A stretch of 63,345 nucleotides of DNA from Antarcticimicrobium luteum (GTDB taxonomy: Bacteria > Pseudomonadota > Alphaproteobacteria > Rhodobacterales > Rhodobacteraceae). Positions 7,544 through 15,036 of the stretch are shown one piece after another. The position numbers and the translations under genes were made by a program. The notes below the pieces were generated by a model, which saw only the letters and a list, made by a program, of their open reading frames with translations, was not told the origin of the DNA and did not search any database. Within the stretch, counting starts at the first letter, position 1; each line of letters starts with the position of its first letter. The stretch covers positions 1-63,345 of the forward strand of contig NZ_SMUV01000051.1 of NCBI RefSeq assembly GCF_004358185.1, given 5' to 3'.

Positions 7544-7768
7544 ATGATCGAAGCTAAGATCCGCAAAGTCGGCAACTCCGCCGTCATGACGCTCAGCACC
7601 GAGATGCTGGCGCTGCTCGATGCCAAAGAGGGCGATACCCTTTACGCGGTGCGCACGGATGATGGCGGGCTGAAACTGATGACGGAAAACCCCGAGCTGC
7701 AGGCAGCTCTGGCCGCGGCCGAGATCGTCATGGATGAGAACCGCGACCTGCTCCAAGCCCTTGCATGA
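7544..7768 (+). CDS. AbrB/MazE-fold antitoxin of a Doc toxin
   Basis: A 74-residue antitoxin. The N-terminal AbrB hairpin is AKIRKVGNSAVMTLSTEML (residues 4-22), followed by EGDTLYAVRTDDGGLKL. The acidic C-terminal tail (EIVMDENRDLLQALA) is the expected toxin-binding segment. Doc toxins are classically paired with Phd-fold antitoxins; here the partner has the MazE/AbrB fold, a known alternative pairing. It overlaps the toxin gene by four bases. ATG 7544 is preferred over TTG 7532 because the AbrB domain starts there. Confidence 0.85.
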   Translation: MIEAKIRKVGNSAVMTLSTEMLALLDAKEGDTLYAVRTDDGGLKLMTENPELQAALAAAEIVMDENRDLLQALA

Positions 7769-8160
7769 GCGACTGGATCTGGGTCCCGCTGCCCGCCTTG
7801 CACATCATTCACGATCGCCAGATTGCCCGCCATGGCGGTGCGTCTGGAACCCGGGACCCGGCGCTTCTGGAAATGGGATGCGCGCGGGCGCTGAACCGAG
7901 CCGTCTATGAGGATGCGGACCTGTTCGACATCGCAGCAGCCTATGCCTACGGCATTGCCAAAGCCCATGCCTTTGTCGACGGCAACAAGCGCACCGCCTT
8001 CGTGGCTGCCTTCACCTTCCTGCGCCTGAACGGAGTGTTTGTTCGGCCAGACCCAGGCATGGGGGTGCGGCAGATGGAAGATCTGGCGTCAGGGGACCTG
8101 ACGGAAGCGGCCTTTGCCACCTGGTTGCGTGACTTGGCTCGGGACGGCGGCGCGGGCTGA
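7765..8160 (+). CDS. doc: Doc (death-on-curing) toxin, Fic fold
   Basis: A 131-residue Doc-family toxin. The Fic-related motif is AHAFVDGNKRTAF (residues about 67-79), the Doc version of HxFx(D/E)GN(K/G)R, with the catalytic His preserved. The N-terminal GGASGTRDPALLEMGCARA matches Doc proteins. Family enzymes phosphorylate EF-Tu and stop translation until neutralised. Translation is coupled to the upstream antitoxin by an ATGA overlap. The gene is complete. Confidence 0.92.
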   Translation: MSDWIWVPLPALHIIHDRQIARHGGASGTRDPALLEMGCARALNRAVYEDADLFDIAAAYAYGIAKAHAFVDGNKRTAFVAAFTFLRLNGVFVRPDPGMGVRQMEDLASGDLTEAAFATWLRDLARDGGAG

Positions 8161-8180
8161 TAGATCCCCACTGAAAAGCG

Positions 8181-8192
8181 AAAGTGGGCTTT
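8181..8192. promoter_or_regulatory. AAAGYRRGCTTT motif, strawberry-notch leader
   Basis: AAAGTGGGCTTT lies 42 nt before the ATG, followed by TTTGTCC. The context closely matches that of the site at 2742-2757 upstream of the ParB-like gene. Confidence 0.45.
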
Positions 8193-8234
8193 TTGTCCTT
8201 TGGAACTCAGACCCTGATCCAAAGGAAAATCCCC

Positions 8235-11200
8235 ATGACCAAGCCCAAACCGGCGAACCCGACTCTTTCAATCTCCGACGCTAACCTCACCTCTGCGCTG
8301 GCGCAAATCGGCGCGGAGATCGACCAACAACCCCTGCGCAGCTCAGCGCTCGCGCGCATCATGCGCGAGACGTTTCTTGGCAGTGATGCCGGGGGCGCCT
8401 GGGACTGGCGCATGGCCTACGACCTGATGCAGGCCGCGGCCGTCCAGGTGCTGCTGCGTGAGGCCTGCACGGCAGGTGACATCGCCGCTGCAAGGCTGCT
8501 TGCCTCGCGGCTGCTGACGGAAACTCGCCGCTCCGAGCAGCAGATCCGGCTGCAGCAGTTTTCCACACCGTTGCCTTTCGCGGCGCTGGTGGTGCGGGCG
8601 GCTGCGATCCGCAAGGGCGAGACCGTGCTGGAGCCCTCGGCGGGCACCGGTGCCCTGGCCGCTTTCGCCGCCCGGGCCGGTGCCACGCTTTTGCTCAACG
8701 AGATCGACCCCTTTCGCAAGAGCCTTTTGCGCGCGGTCTTTGGCGGCGAGGTGACAGGCCATGACGGCGAGCATATCGATGATTTGCTGCAGACGCCGGT
8801 TCTGCCCGACGTCGTGGTGATGAACCCGCCCTTCGCCTCCTCGGTCGATCGCTCCCGGGACAAGCACATCGCCGCGAAACATCTCATTGCGGCTGCAAAG
8901 CGCCTGGCACAGGGTGGGCGGCTGGTGGCGATCATGCCGCCGGGATTCACGCCCGAACGCGATGCCGCGCATTGGTCCCGCGCTTGCGGTCTCCTGAAGC
9001 CGCGCTTGGCCCTCACGATGCCGGGACAGGTTTACCGCAAGCTCGGCACCTCTGTGGAAACCCAGCTCATGGTCTTCGACAAGGTGCAGGAGGACGGCGA
9101 GATGATCCGCGCCAGCGTCAGGGACTTGGATGAAGCCCTTCCTTTTGTCGACGCCGTGGCCGCAACCCGGCCCGAGGCGCGCCCCGCCCAACGGGCTGCG
9201 ACAAACCCTCATGCGCGATCGGTCGGTCCAGTACCTGTCACGCGCAAGCGCCCAGTTGCCACAGTCGCCGCCTCCAAACCCCGCGCCAATGCTGCCATCC
9301 CGCTCAGCTTCACAAGCTTCGATGTCCCCCGCGACAACACGCCCGTCTCGGACATCTATGCGCGCTACCGCCCACAGCGGATCGAGATCGCGGGTGCGCA
9401 GGAGCATCCCACGCCGCTGGTCGAAAGCATCGCCATGGCTTCCGTGGCGCCGCCCGTGCCTTCTGGCGCGGCCAGTGCGGAATTGCGCCTGCCTGCCAGG
9501 CTGATCGAGGATGGGCATCTCTCCGAGGCGCAGCTCGAGACCATCATCATGGCCCATGATGCCCATGGGCGTGATTTGCCGGGTCGGTTCACGATCGATG
9601 ACGACCAGACCAAGCTCACCCGTGCCGATGGTGACCCAGACGCACGTGCCTATCGCCTCGGCTACTTCCTCGGGGATGGCACCGGCTGCGGCAAGGGGCG
9701 CGAATGCGCCGGGCTCATCCTGGTGAACTGGCTGGCCGGTCGCAGGAAGGCGATCTGGGTCTCCAAATCCGCCACGCTCATCGAGGACGCGATCCGTGAC
9801 TGGACCGATCTCGGCGGCTCGCCTGCCGACATTCAGCCGCTTTCCAAATGGAAACCGGATCAGCCCATCCCGATGGGTGACGGTATCCTCTTCGTCACCT
9901 ACGCCACGCTGCGGTCCGCGGGCAAATGCGGCACCACGCGGCTGAGCCAGATCCTTGACTGGATGGGCGAAGACTTTGAGGGCGTGCTGGCTTTTGATGA
10001 AGCCCATGCCATGCAGAACGCCGCAGGCTCCGAGCAGGGCAGGGGGGTCAAACCCTCCCAGCAGGGCCTTGCAGGCTTGCGGCTGCAACTGGCAGCACCC
10101 CGCGCTCGCGTCTTCTACATCTCGGCCACGGGTGCCACGAGCGTGCACAACCTGGCTTATGCCGCGCGTCTTGGTCTCTGGGGGCAGGGCCCCGAATATC
10201 CCTTCCCGAGCCGCGAGAGCTTTGTGTCGGCCATGGAAGCTGGTGGTGTCGCCGCCATGGAGGTGGTTGCGCGCGATCTCAAGACGCTCGGGCTCTACAC
10301 GGCCCGCGCCCTCAGCTTCGATGGGGTGGAGTATGACGTGCTCGAACATGCGCTCACCCCGGCCCAGATCGAGATCTACGATGCTTATGCGACCGCGTTT
10401 CGGACGATTCACCACAATCTCGAAGCTGCGCTGACTGCGACCGGTGTCAACGATGCCTCGGGGGAGACCAATGCCTCGGCCGCACGCGCCTCGGCCAAGT
10501 CCCGGTTTGAAAGCACGAAGCAGCGCTTCTTCAACCATCTCCTGATGGGCATGAAAGCTCCAAGCATCATCCGTGCCATCGAGGACGATCTGGCGGCGGG
10601 CAACGCTTGCGTCATTCAAGTGGTTTCGACAGGCGAAAGCCTGCTGAAACGCCGGCTTGAAACGATGGACGCAGAAGACGAGCTCGTCGAGGGTGCCCTG
10701 ACGCCGCGCGACTATGTTCTGGGCTACCTCGAACAGGCCTTCCCGATCCACGCGCAAAAGCTGGTCGAGATCGACGGCAACATGGTGGCGGAACCTTTGC
10801 GGGATGAGACCGGCGCGCTTGTTGTCTCGCGCGAGGCGCTCGCCCTGCGCGATGCGGCCATGATGGAGTTGATGACGCTCGCTCCGATCCCTTCGGCGCT
10901 CGACCAGATCCTCTGGGCCTTTGGCGACGAGGCCGTCGCTGAAGTCACGGGTCGGTCCATCCGGCCCCTCAAGGCCGTCGACGGCCATCTCTTCATCGAG
11001 AAGCGCAGCCTCAGCAGTAATTCCTCCGAGACCCAAGCTTTCATGGATGGCGAAAAGGATATACTGATCTTCTCCGATGCAGGTGGCACGGGCCGCTCCT
11101 ATCATGCGGCACAAACGGCGAAGAACCAGAAACGGCGGCGGCACTATCTACTGGAGCCCGGCTGGCGCGCGGACGCGGCCATCCAGGGGCTGGGGCGCAC

Positions 11201-12497
11201 GCATCGCTCGGCGCAGGTCAGCGCGCCCTTTTTCCGGGTCTGCACCTCGGATGTGCATGGCGAGAAGCGGTTCACCTCGACGATCGCCAAACGCCTAGAC
11301 CAGCTGGGGGCCTTGACCAAGGGCCAACGTGAGACCGGCTCGCAGGGCATGTTCCGGGAGGAGGACAATCTCGAAAGCCCGATCGCGCGGGCGGCTCTGC
11401 GTGGGTATTTCGCCGATCTTGCCGCCGGGCGCGCCGAGGCGATGAGCTACGAGAGCTTCACCGATTGGACAGCCCTGCGGCTGATCGACAAGGACGGTGT
11501 GCTGCTTGAGGAGCTTCCGCCGATCCAGCGGTTTCTCAACCGGGTGCTGGCGCTGCCCATCCACATGCAGAACGCGCTCTTTGCGGAGTTCATGCGCCGG
11601 ATCGCTGATCAGACCGAACGGGCGCGCGCGGCGGGCACACTCGATCTTGGCGTGGAAACCCTGCGTGGCGAAAGGATCGAGCAGGTTTCCACCGAAGACC
11701 TCTGGACCTGCCCGAAATCCGGCGCCGTGACGCGGATCATCGGGCTCGAGGTCACCGACCCGGTGCATGTGCTGGGCGCCGAAGAGGCGCTGTCGCGCAA
11801 TCCCGACAAGCTACCGATGGTCAATCGCGCCTCGGGCCGCGCGGCGCTCATCTCGGCCCGCCCTATGCAGATGTATGACGAGGATATCGTCACCCTCATG
11901 CGCAAGGCAGTGCGACCCAACGGGTCGAGCTATCTGGAGGAGACGCGGTTCGAGTCCTCCGCCTGGGAAGAGATCGGCAAGCCCGAGTTTGCAGGGCTTT
12001 GGGATGAAGAGGCCGCGTCCTTGCCGAAAACCACCACGACCAAGCTCTACCTGCTGACCGGGCTGCTGTTGCCGATCTGGAAGGACATTCCGACCACGAA
12101 TGAACGCATCTACAGGGTCACGCCTGACGGAGCGGCCGCGATGATTGGGCGCACGCTGAGCGAGGAAGGGGCGGCCGCGCTGCGCGCCCGCTTCCTCGTC
12201 TACAACCCGCAAACACCGCAAGAAATGCTGACCGCCGCCCTCGGCACCACTGCCCAGGTCGATCTGGGCCGCGTCCTGACCCTGACCCGCCGTCGGGTGG
12301 CAGGCGAGATGCGCCTTGAGTTGGGTGGAGCGGATCGGGGCATGATCGAGGGTCTCAAGGCCCTCGGCTGCTTCACCGAGATCATCGCCTTCCAGCTGCG
12401 GGTGTTCCTGCCGCATGGGGACGGGATCGACACGGTCAGCATTCTGGCCCGGATCGTGGGGCAGCTGCCAGACGCCGCTCCATTGGCAGCAGAATAG
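8235..12497 (+). CDS. Strawberry-notch-family methylase/helicase
   Basis: A 1,420-residue protein. Residues about 115-300 are a SAM-dependent N6-adenine-type methyltransferase (VLEPSAGTGALAAFA near 130, catalytic NPPF near 196). A variable linker is followed by a superfamily 2 helicase-like core: GDGTGCGKG near 480 as the Walker A equivalent, DEAH near 586, and a C-terminal strawberry-notch helicase half with FSDAGGTGRSYHA and GLGRTHRSAQ near 984. These fused proteins are typical of alphaproteobacterial conjugative plasmids and are thought to modify or remodel DNA, perhaps protecting it on entry. I chose ATG 8235 after an AAAGGAAAAT leader. All motifs are intact. Confidence 0.9.
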   Translation: MTKPKPANPTLSISDANLTSALAQIGAEIDQQPLRSSALARIMRETFLGSDAGGAWDWRMAYDLMQAAAVQVLLREACTAGDIAAARLLASRLLTETRRSEQQIRLQQFSTPLPFAALVVRAAAIRKGETVLEPSAGTGALAAFAARAGATLLLNEIDPFRKSLLRAVFGGEVTGHDGEHIDDLLQTPVLPDVVVMNPPFASSVDRSRDKHIAAKHLIAAAKRLAQGGRLVAIMPPGFTPERDAAHWSRACGLLKPRLALTMPGQVYRKLGTSVETQLMVFDKVQEDGEMIRASVRDLDEALPFVDAVAATRPEARPAQRAATNPHARSVGPVPVTRKRPVATVAASKPRANAAIPLSFTSFDVPRDNTPVSDIYARYRPQRIEIAGAQEHPTPLVESIAMASVAPPVPSGAASAELRLPARLIEDGHLSEAQLETIIMAHDAHGRDLPGRFTIDDDQTKLTRADGDPDARAYRLGYFLGDGTGCGKGRECAGLILVNWLAGRRKAIWVSKSATLIEDAIRDWTDLGGSPADIQPLSKWKPDQPIPMGDGILFVTYATLRSAGKCGTTRLSQILDWMGEDFEGVLAFDEAHAMQNAAGSEQGRGVKPSQQGLAGLRLQLAAPRARVFYISATGATSVHNLAYAARLGLWGQGPEYPFPSRESFVSAMEAGGVAAMEVVARDLKTLGLYTARALSFDGVEYDVLEHALTPAQIEIYDAYATAFRTIHHNLEAALTATGVNDASGETNASAARASAKSRFESTKQRFFNHLLMGMKAPSIIRAIEDDLAAGNACVIQVVSTGESLLKRRLETMDAEDELVEGALTPRDYVLGYLEQAFPIHAQKLVEIDGNMVAEPLRDETGALVVSREALALRDAAMMELMTLAPIPSALDQILWAFGDEAVAEVTGRSIRPLKAVDGHLFIEKRSLSSNSSETQAFMDGEKDILIFSDAGGTGRSYHAAQTAKNQKRRRHYLLEPGWRADAAIQGLGRTHRSAQVSAPFFRVCTSDVHGEKRFTSTIAKRLDQLGALTKGQRETGSQGMFREEDNLESPIARAALRGYFADLAAGRAEAMSYESFTDWTALRLIDKDGVLLEELPPIQRFLNRVLALPIHMQNALFAEFMRRIADQTERARAAGTLDLGVETLRGERIEQVSTEDLWTCPKSGAVTRIIGLEVTDPVHVLGAEEALSRNPDKLPMVNRASGRAALISARPMQMYDEDIVTLMRKAVRPNGSSYLEETRFESSAWEEIGKPEFAGLWDEEAASLPKTTTTKLYLLTGLLLPIWKDIPTTNERIYRVTPDGAAAMIGRTLSEEGAAALRARFLVYNPQTPQEMLTAALGTTAQVDLGRVLTLTRRRVAGEMRLELGGADRGMIEGLKALGCFTEIIAFQLRVFLPHGDGIDTVSILARIVGQLPDAAPLAAE

Positions 12498-12512
12498 GGA
12501 AGGGGGGAAGTC

Positions 12513-12818
12513 ATGACTCTCGATGACATCAAGGCGGCCGTCGATGCCGGGCAGACCGTGCATTGGGCCAATGCCGGCTACATTGTCCACAAGGACAGCC
12601 TCGGCCACTACCTGATCACCTACGTGCCGAACGGTAGCACCATCGGGCTGACCGACCGGAGCGGCCAGCGGTTGAACGGGGAGGAAGCAGAGTTCTTTAT
12701 CGCAGGACCGGAGGGTGGCGACGAGAAGAGCCAGGACAGGCAACCGAGACCAGACGGGCAGGGGAGGGGCGTCATACCCGGCGGGGAGGTGGCACAGTCT
12801 CTCAGGCGCCAGCGCTGA
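12513..12818 (+). CDS. Small plasmid protein, unknown function
   Basis: A 101-residue protein directly after the strawberry-notch gene (15-base gap) with a GGAAGGGGGGAAG ribosome site. The N-terminal 70 residues look folded (MTLDDIKAAVDAGQTVHWAN, then YIVHKDSLGHYLITY). The C-terminal 30 are Arg/Gly-rich and probably disordered. Operon position suggests a role linked to the helicase, but no domain is recognised. Confidence 0.6.
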   Translation: MTLDDIKAAVDAGQTVHWANAGYIVHKDSLGHYLITYVPNGSTIGLTDRSGQRLNGEEAEFFIAGPEGGDEKSQDRQPRPDGQGRGVIPGGEVAQSLRRQR

Positions 12819-12839
12819 ACTGAAGGTTGGGAAGAAAGG

Positions 12840-12851
12840 AAAGCGAGCTTT
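12840..12851. promoter_or_regulatory. AAAGYRRGCTTT motif, DUF736 leader
   Basis: AAAGCGAGCTTT lies 92 nt before the DUF736 start, followed by TTTGTGATCCC. It is one of at least five motif copies in front of backbone genes in this window. Confidence 0.45.
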
Positions 12852-12943
12852 CTGGTTTGTGATCCCACGAGGGGTCGAAAAAGCAATCCCGGATGCGCTG
12901 ACAAGGACGTCAGGCACCGGCCAATCCAAGAAGGAACTCTCCC

Positions 12944-13672
12944 ATGTTCGCAGGAACCCTCACCCGCAACGTCGAGACCGCAGCCGCCGAATACACCGGC
13001 ATGATCCATTCGACGCGCTTTGACATCGCCATCCAGCTCGAAACCCGCCCGAAGATGTCCGAGCGCAGCCCGGATTTTGATGTGACGGCAATCAACAAGT
13101 CGGGCCGCAAGGTTCGCATAGGCACGGCCTGGAACGAGACCGGCAATACCAGCGGCAACCCCTACATCTCGATGCAGCTCGATGTCGGCCTCGGCCCGTT
13201 CCGCGTCAATGCCGTGCAGACGAAGGAAGCTCGGGCGGCCAAAAGCGGTGAATTCGAGATCATCCCGCTGGTCTCGAATGGCCTGATGAAGTCCGGCTCG
13301 ATCTCGGGCGAGCTCACCGCCATGGACGCTGACAACGCCTTCACCGGCTACATCGCCAACATGATGTTCGATCTGGAGTTCATGCTGATCGAGAACAGCT
13401 ATAAATCTGAGGAGACCCACCCTGACTACCGCATCGAGGTCAGCTCGCCCAGGGGCACACCGATCCGCGTCGGCTCGGCCTGGATGGCAAAGAGCAGCCG
13501 CACGGGCAATGACTACCTGTCGCTTCTGATCAACACGCCCGATGGCGACCTGCGTGTCAACGCCGTCCAGAACTTAGAACAGCGCGGTGGCCAGACTTTC
13601 TCGATCATTCCGTTCATCGACAGCGGTGATCAAGCGCAAGACGCGGGCGCGGGGCTGTCGCTGGTTGCGTGA
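12944..13672 (+). CDS. Tandem DUF736 protein
   Basis: A 242-residue protein with two DUF736 repeats. Repeat 1 (residues about 10-95) reads YTGMIHSTRFDIAIQLETRP, SPDFDVTAINKSGRKVRIGT, then GNPYISMQLD. Repeat 2 (about 130-225) reads FTGYIANMMFDLEFMLIE, HPDYRIEVSSPRGTPIRVG, then GNDYLSLLIN. Single-domain DUF736 proteins are about 100 residues and are a marker of alphaproteobacterial conjugative elements. Their function is not established. The duplicated form may act as an intramolecular dimer. An AAGGAACTCTCCC leader supports the start, and a strong terminator follows. Confidence 0.85.
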   Translation: MFAGTLTRNVETAAAEYTGMIHSTRFDIAIQLETRPKMSERSPDFDVTAINKSGRKVRIGTAWNETGNTSGNPYISMQLDVGLGPFRVNAVQTKEARAAKSGEFEIIPLVSNGLMKSGSISGELTAMDADNAFTGYIANMMFDLEFMLIENSYKSEETHPDYRIEVSSPRGTPIRVGSAWMAKSSRTGNDYLSLLINTPDGDLRVNAVQNLEQRGGQTFSIIPFIDSGDQAQDAGAGLSLVA

Positions 13673-13702
13673 TCAGCGCGCGAGGTGAGACGATCTGAAC
13701 CG

Positions 13703-13737
13703 AAAGGGGAGCCGTGGGATCACGGTTCCCCTTTTTC
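13703..13737 (+). terminator. Rho-independent terminator after DUF736 gene
   Basis: AAAGGGGAGCCGTG (13703-13716), a GGAT loop, then CACGGTTCCCCTTT (13721-13734) and more Ts. The 14-base stem with one G-T pair plus a T run is a good intrinsic terminator. It closes the backbone block and marks the left edge of the catabolic island. Confidence 0.85.
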
Positions 13738-14211
13738 CGTGCTGGCCTGATTGAATGAGCCTAGCTTACATTGCAGACGTTCGTGTCGCCCGCAGCCAAT
13801 GCAACCGAAGAGCCCAACCTGTGAATTCGTTGTTCTCGCTGCGTGCGCTCGCAGCGAGAATCTTTCTGCAATGGCGTTGACCGCCGTGTCGCACAGCAGC
13901 AAGAAAAGGTGCCATTCGTGTTGGGCACAGAAAACTGAGGATTGCTACTTAGCAGTTCGCGAACACTGCATTCATCGAGCTGATACCCCGACGATCAAAT
14001 CGCGTGAACCCTTATTTGCGTGACTCAAATCGCTTGAGATGTTTGCATGTCGGTTTGTTTCCCCTGCCGGGTTCATGATCGCTCGCACATCTCGACCCGC
14101 TGGCAGGCAACGCAGAGGGCGCGAGGAACACTCAAGATGGCGTTCCACGCAACCTGATCTCTGTCTCAAGCATCAGGCCAAGAGCATTGAGACGCTCTGC
14201 GACAACGCGGC
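13738..14211. other. Noncoding junction between backbone and catabolic island
   Basis: I find no convincing gene here; the open frames lack ribosome sites and coding character. One strong hairpin is present: TTCTCGCTGCG (13833-13843), loop TGCGCT, CGCAGCGAGAA (13850-13860). The block probably contains the left junction of the inserted catabolic island, but I see no intact insertion sequence or attachment site. Confidence 0.5.
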
Positions 14212-15036
14212 TTAAAGCGCCAGCATTTGTCTGGCTTCTGCCGCTGTTGCCACCGGGCGCTCATATTGCCCACAAAGATCAACGACCTGCCGCACCAGAG
14301 CGGCATTCGACGGAGCCAAAGTATCACGATCAAGCCGAATGTTGTCTTCGAGCCCCGTGCGGCAATGGCCACCCGCCTTAACGCACCACTCGTTGATCTC
14401 AAGCTGATGCCGACCGATGCCCGCAGCGCACCAAGGCGCGTCCTCGCCAAAGAGCCGTTTGACCGTGTGAATGTAGTAGTCAAAGACATCGCGGTCGGCG
14501 GGCATGGCGTTCTTCACCCCCATGACAAACTGGACGTAGGGCGTGCCCTTGAGCGCGCCTTGCTCGGACATTTCCTTGGCTTTCAGGATATGGGAAAGAT
14601 CAAAGGCTTCGATCTCGGGTTTCACATCGTAGGTGATCATCTCGGAGGCCAACCATTCGACCAGATCAGGCGGGTTCTCGTAAACGCGCGAGGGGAAGTT
14701 GTTCGACCCGACAGAAAGCGACGCCATGTCGGGGCGTAAAGAGAGCATTCCGCCCCGCGTCTTGCCCGCGCCCGAGCGACCACCTGTTGAAAACTGGATG
14801 ATCATCCCGGGGCAGTGCTTTTCGATCCCTTCCTTGAGGCGCGCAAATTTTTCGGGATCCGAGCTTGGGCTCTGATCATAATTGCGCACATGAGCATGAA
14901 CAATACTTGCCCCCGCCTCAAAGGCCTCGTGGGTGCTTTCCACCTGCTCGTCAACCGTGATTGGAACGGCAGGATTGTCTTCCTTGCGCGGGAGCGATCC
15001 TGTGATCGCAACGCAGATGATACAGGGTTTGTTCAT
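14212..15036 (-). CDS. BKACE family enzyme (beta-keto acid cleavage, DUF849)
   Basis: A 274-residue enzyme of the BKACE family, TIM-barrel Zn enzymes that condense a beta-keto acid with acetyl-CoA to give acetoacetate and a new acyl-CoA. Visible signatures are PCIICVAITGSLP at the N-terminus, the metal-binding ASIVHAHVR (His-x-His, residues about 46-50), FSTGGRSG, the Glu-containing KPEIEAFDL and the C-terminal GGHCRTGLEDN. Its start overlaps the upstream FAD monooxygenase stop, so the two are co-translated. In this island a plausible substrate is 3-oxoadipate, which would yield succinyl-CoA and acetoacetate. That substrate is inferred from context. Confidence 0.88.
   Translation of the reverse strand: MNKPCIICVAITGSLPRKEDNPAVPITVDEQVESTHEAFEAGASIVHAHVRNYDQSPSSDPEKFARLKEGIEKHCPGMIIQFSTGGRSGAGKTRGGMLSLRPDMASLSVGSNNFPSRVYENPPDLVEWLASEMITYDVKPEIEAFDLSHILKAKEMSEQGALKGTPYVQFVMGVKNAMPADRDVFDYYIHTVKRLFGEDAPWCAAGIGRHQLEINEWCVKAGGHCRTGLEDNIRLDRDTLAPSNAALVRQVVDLCGQYERPVATAAEARQMLAL

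Noticed and set aside
8343-11144. 933-codon open frame on the minus strand
   Set aside because: It is antisense to the strawberry-notch gene, whose methylase and helicase motifs are unambiguous. The sequence is Arg/His-rich without domains.
13751-14023. 90-codon open frame in the backbone/island junction
   Set aside because: It crosses a strong hairpin, has Cys/Arg-rich atypical composition and no ribosome site.
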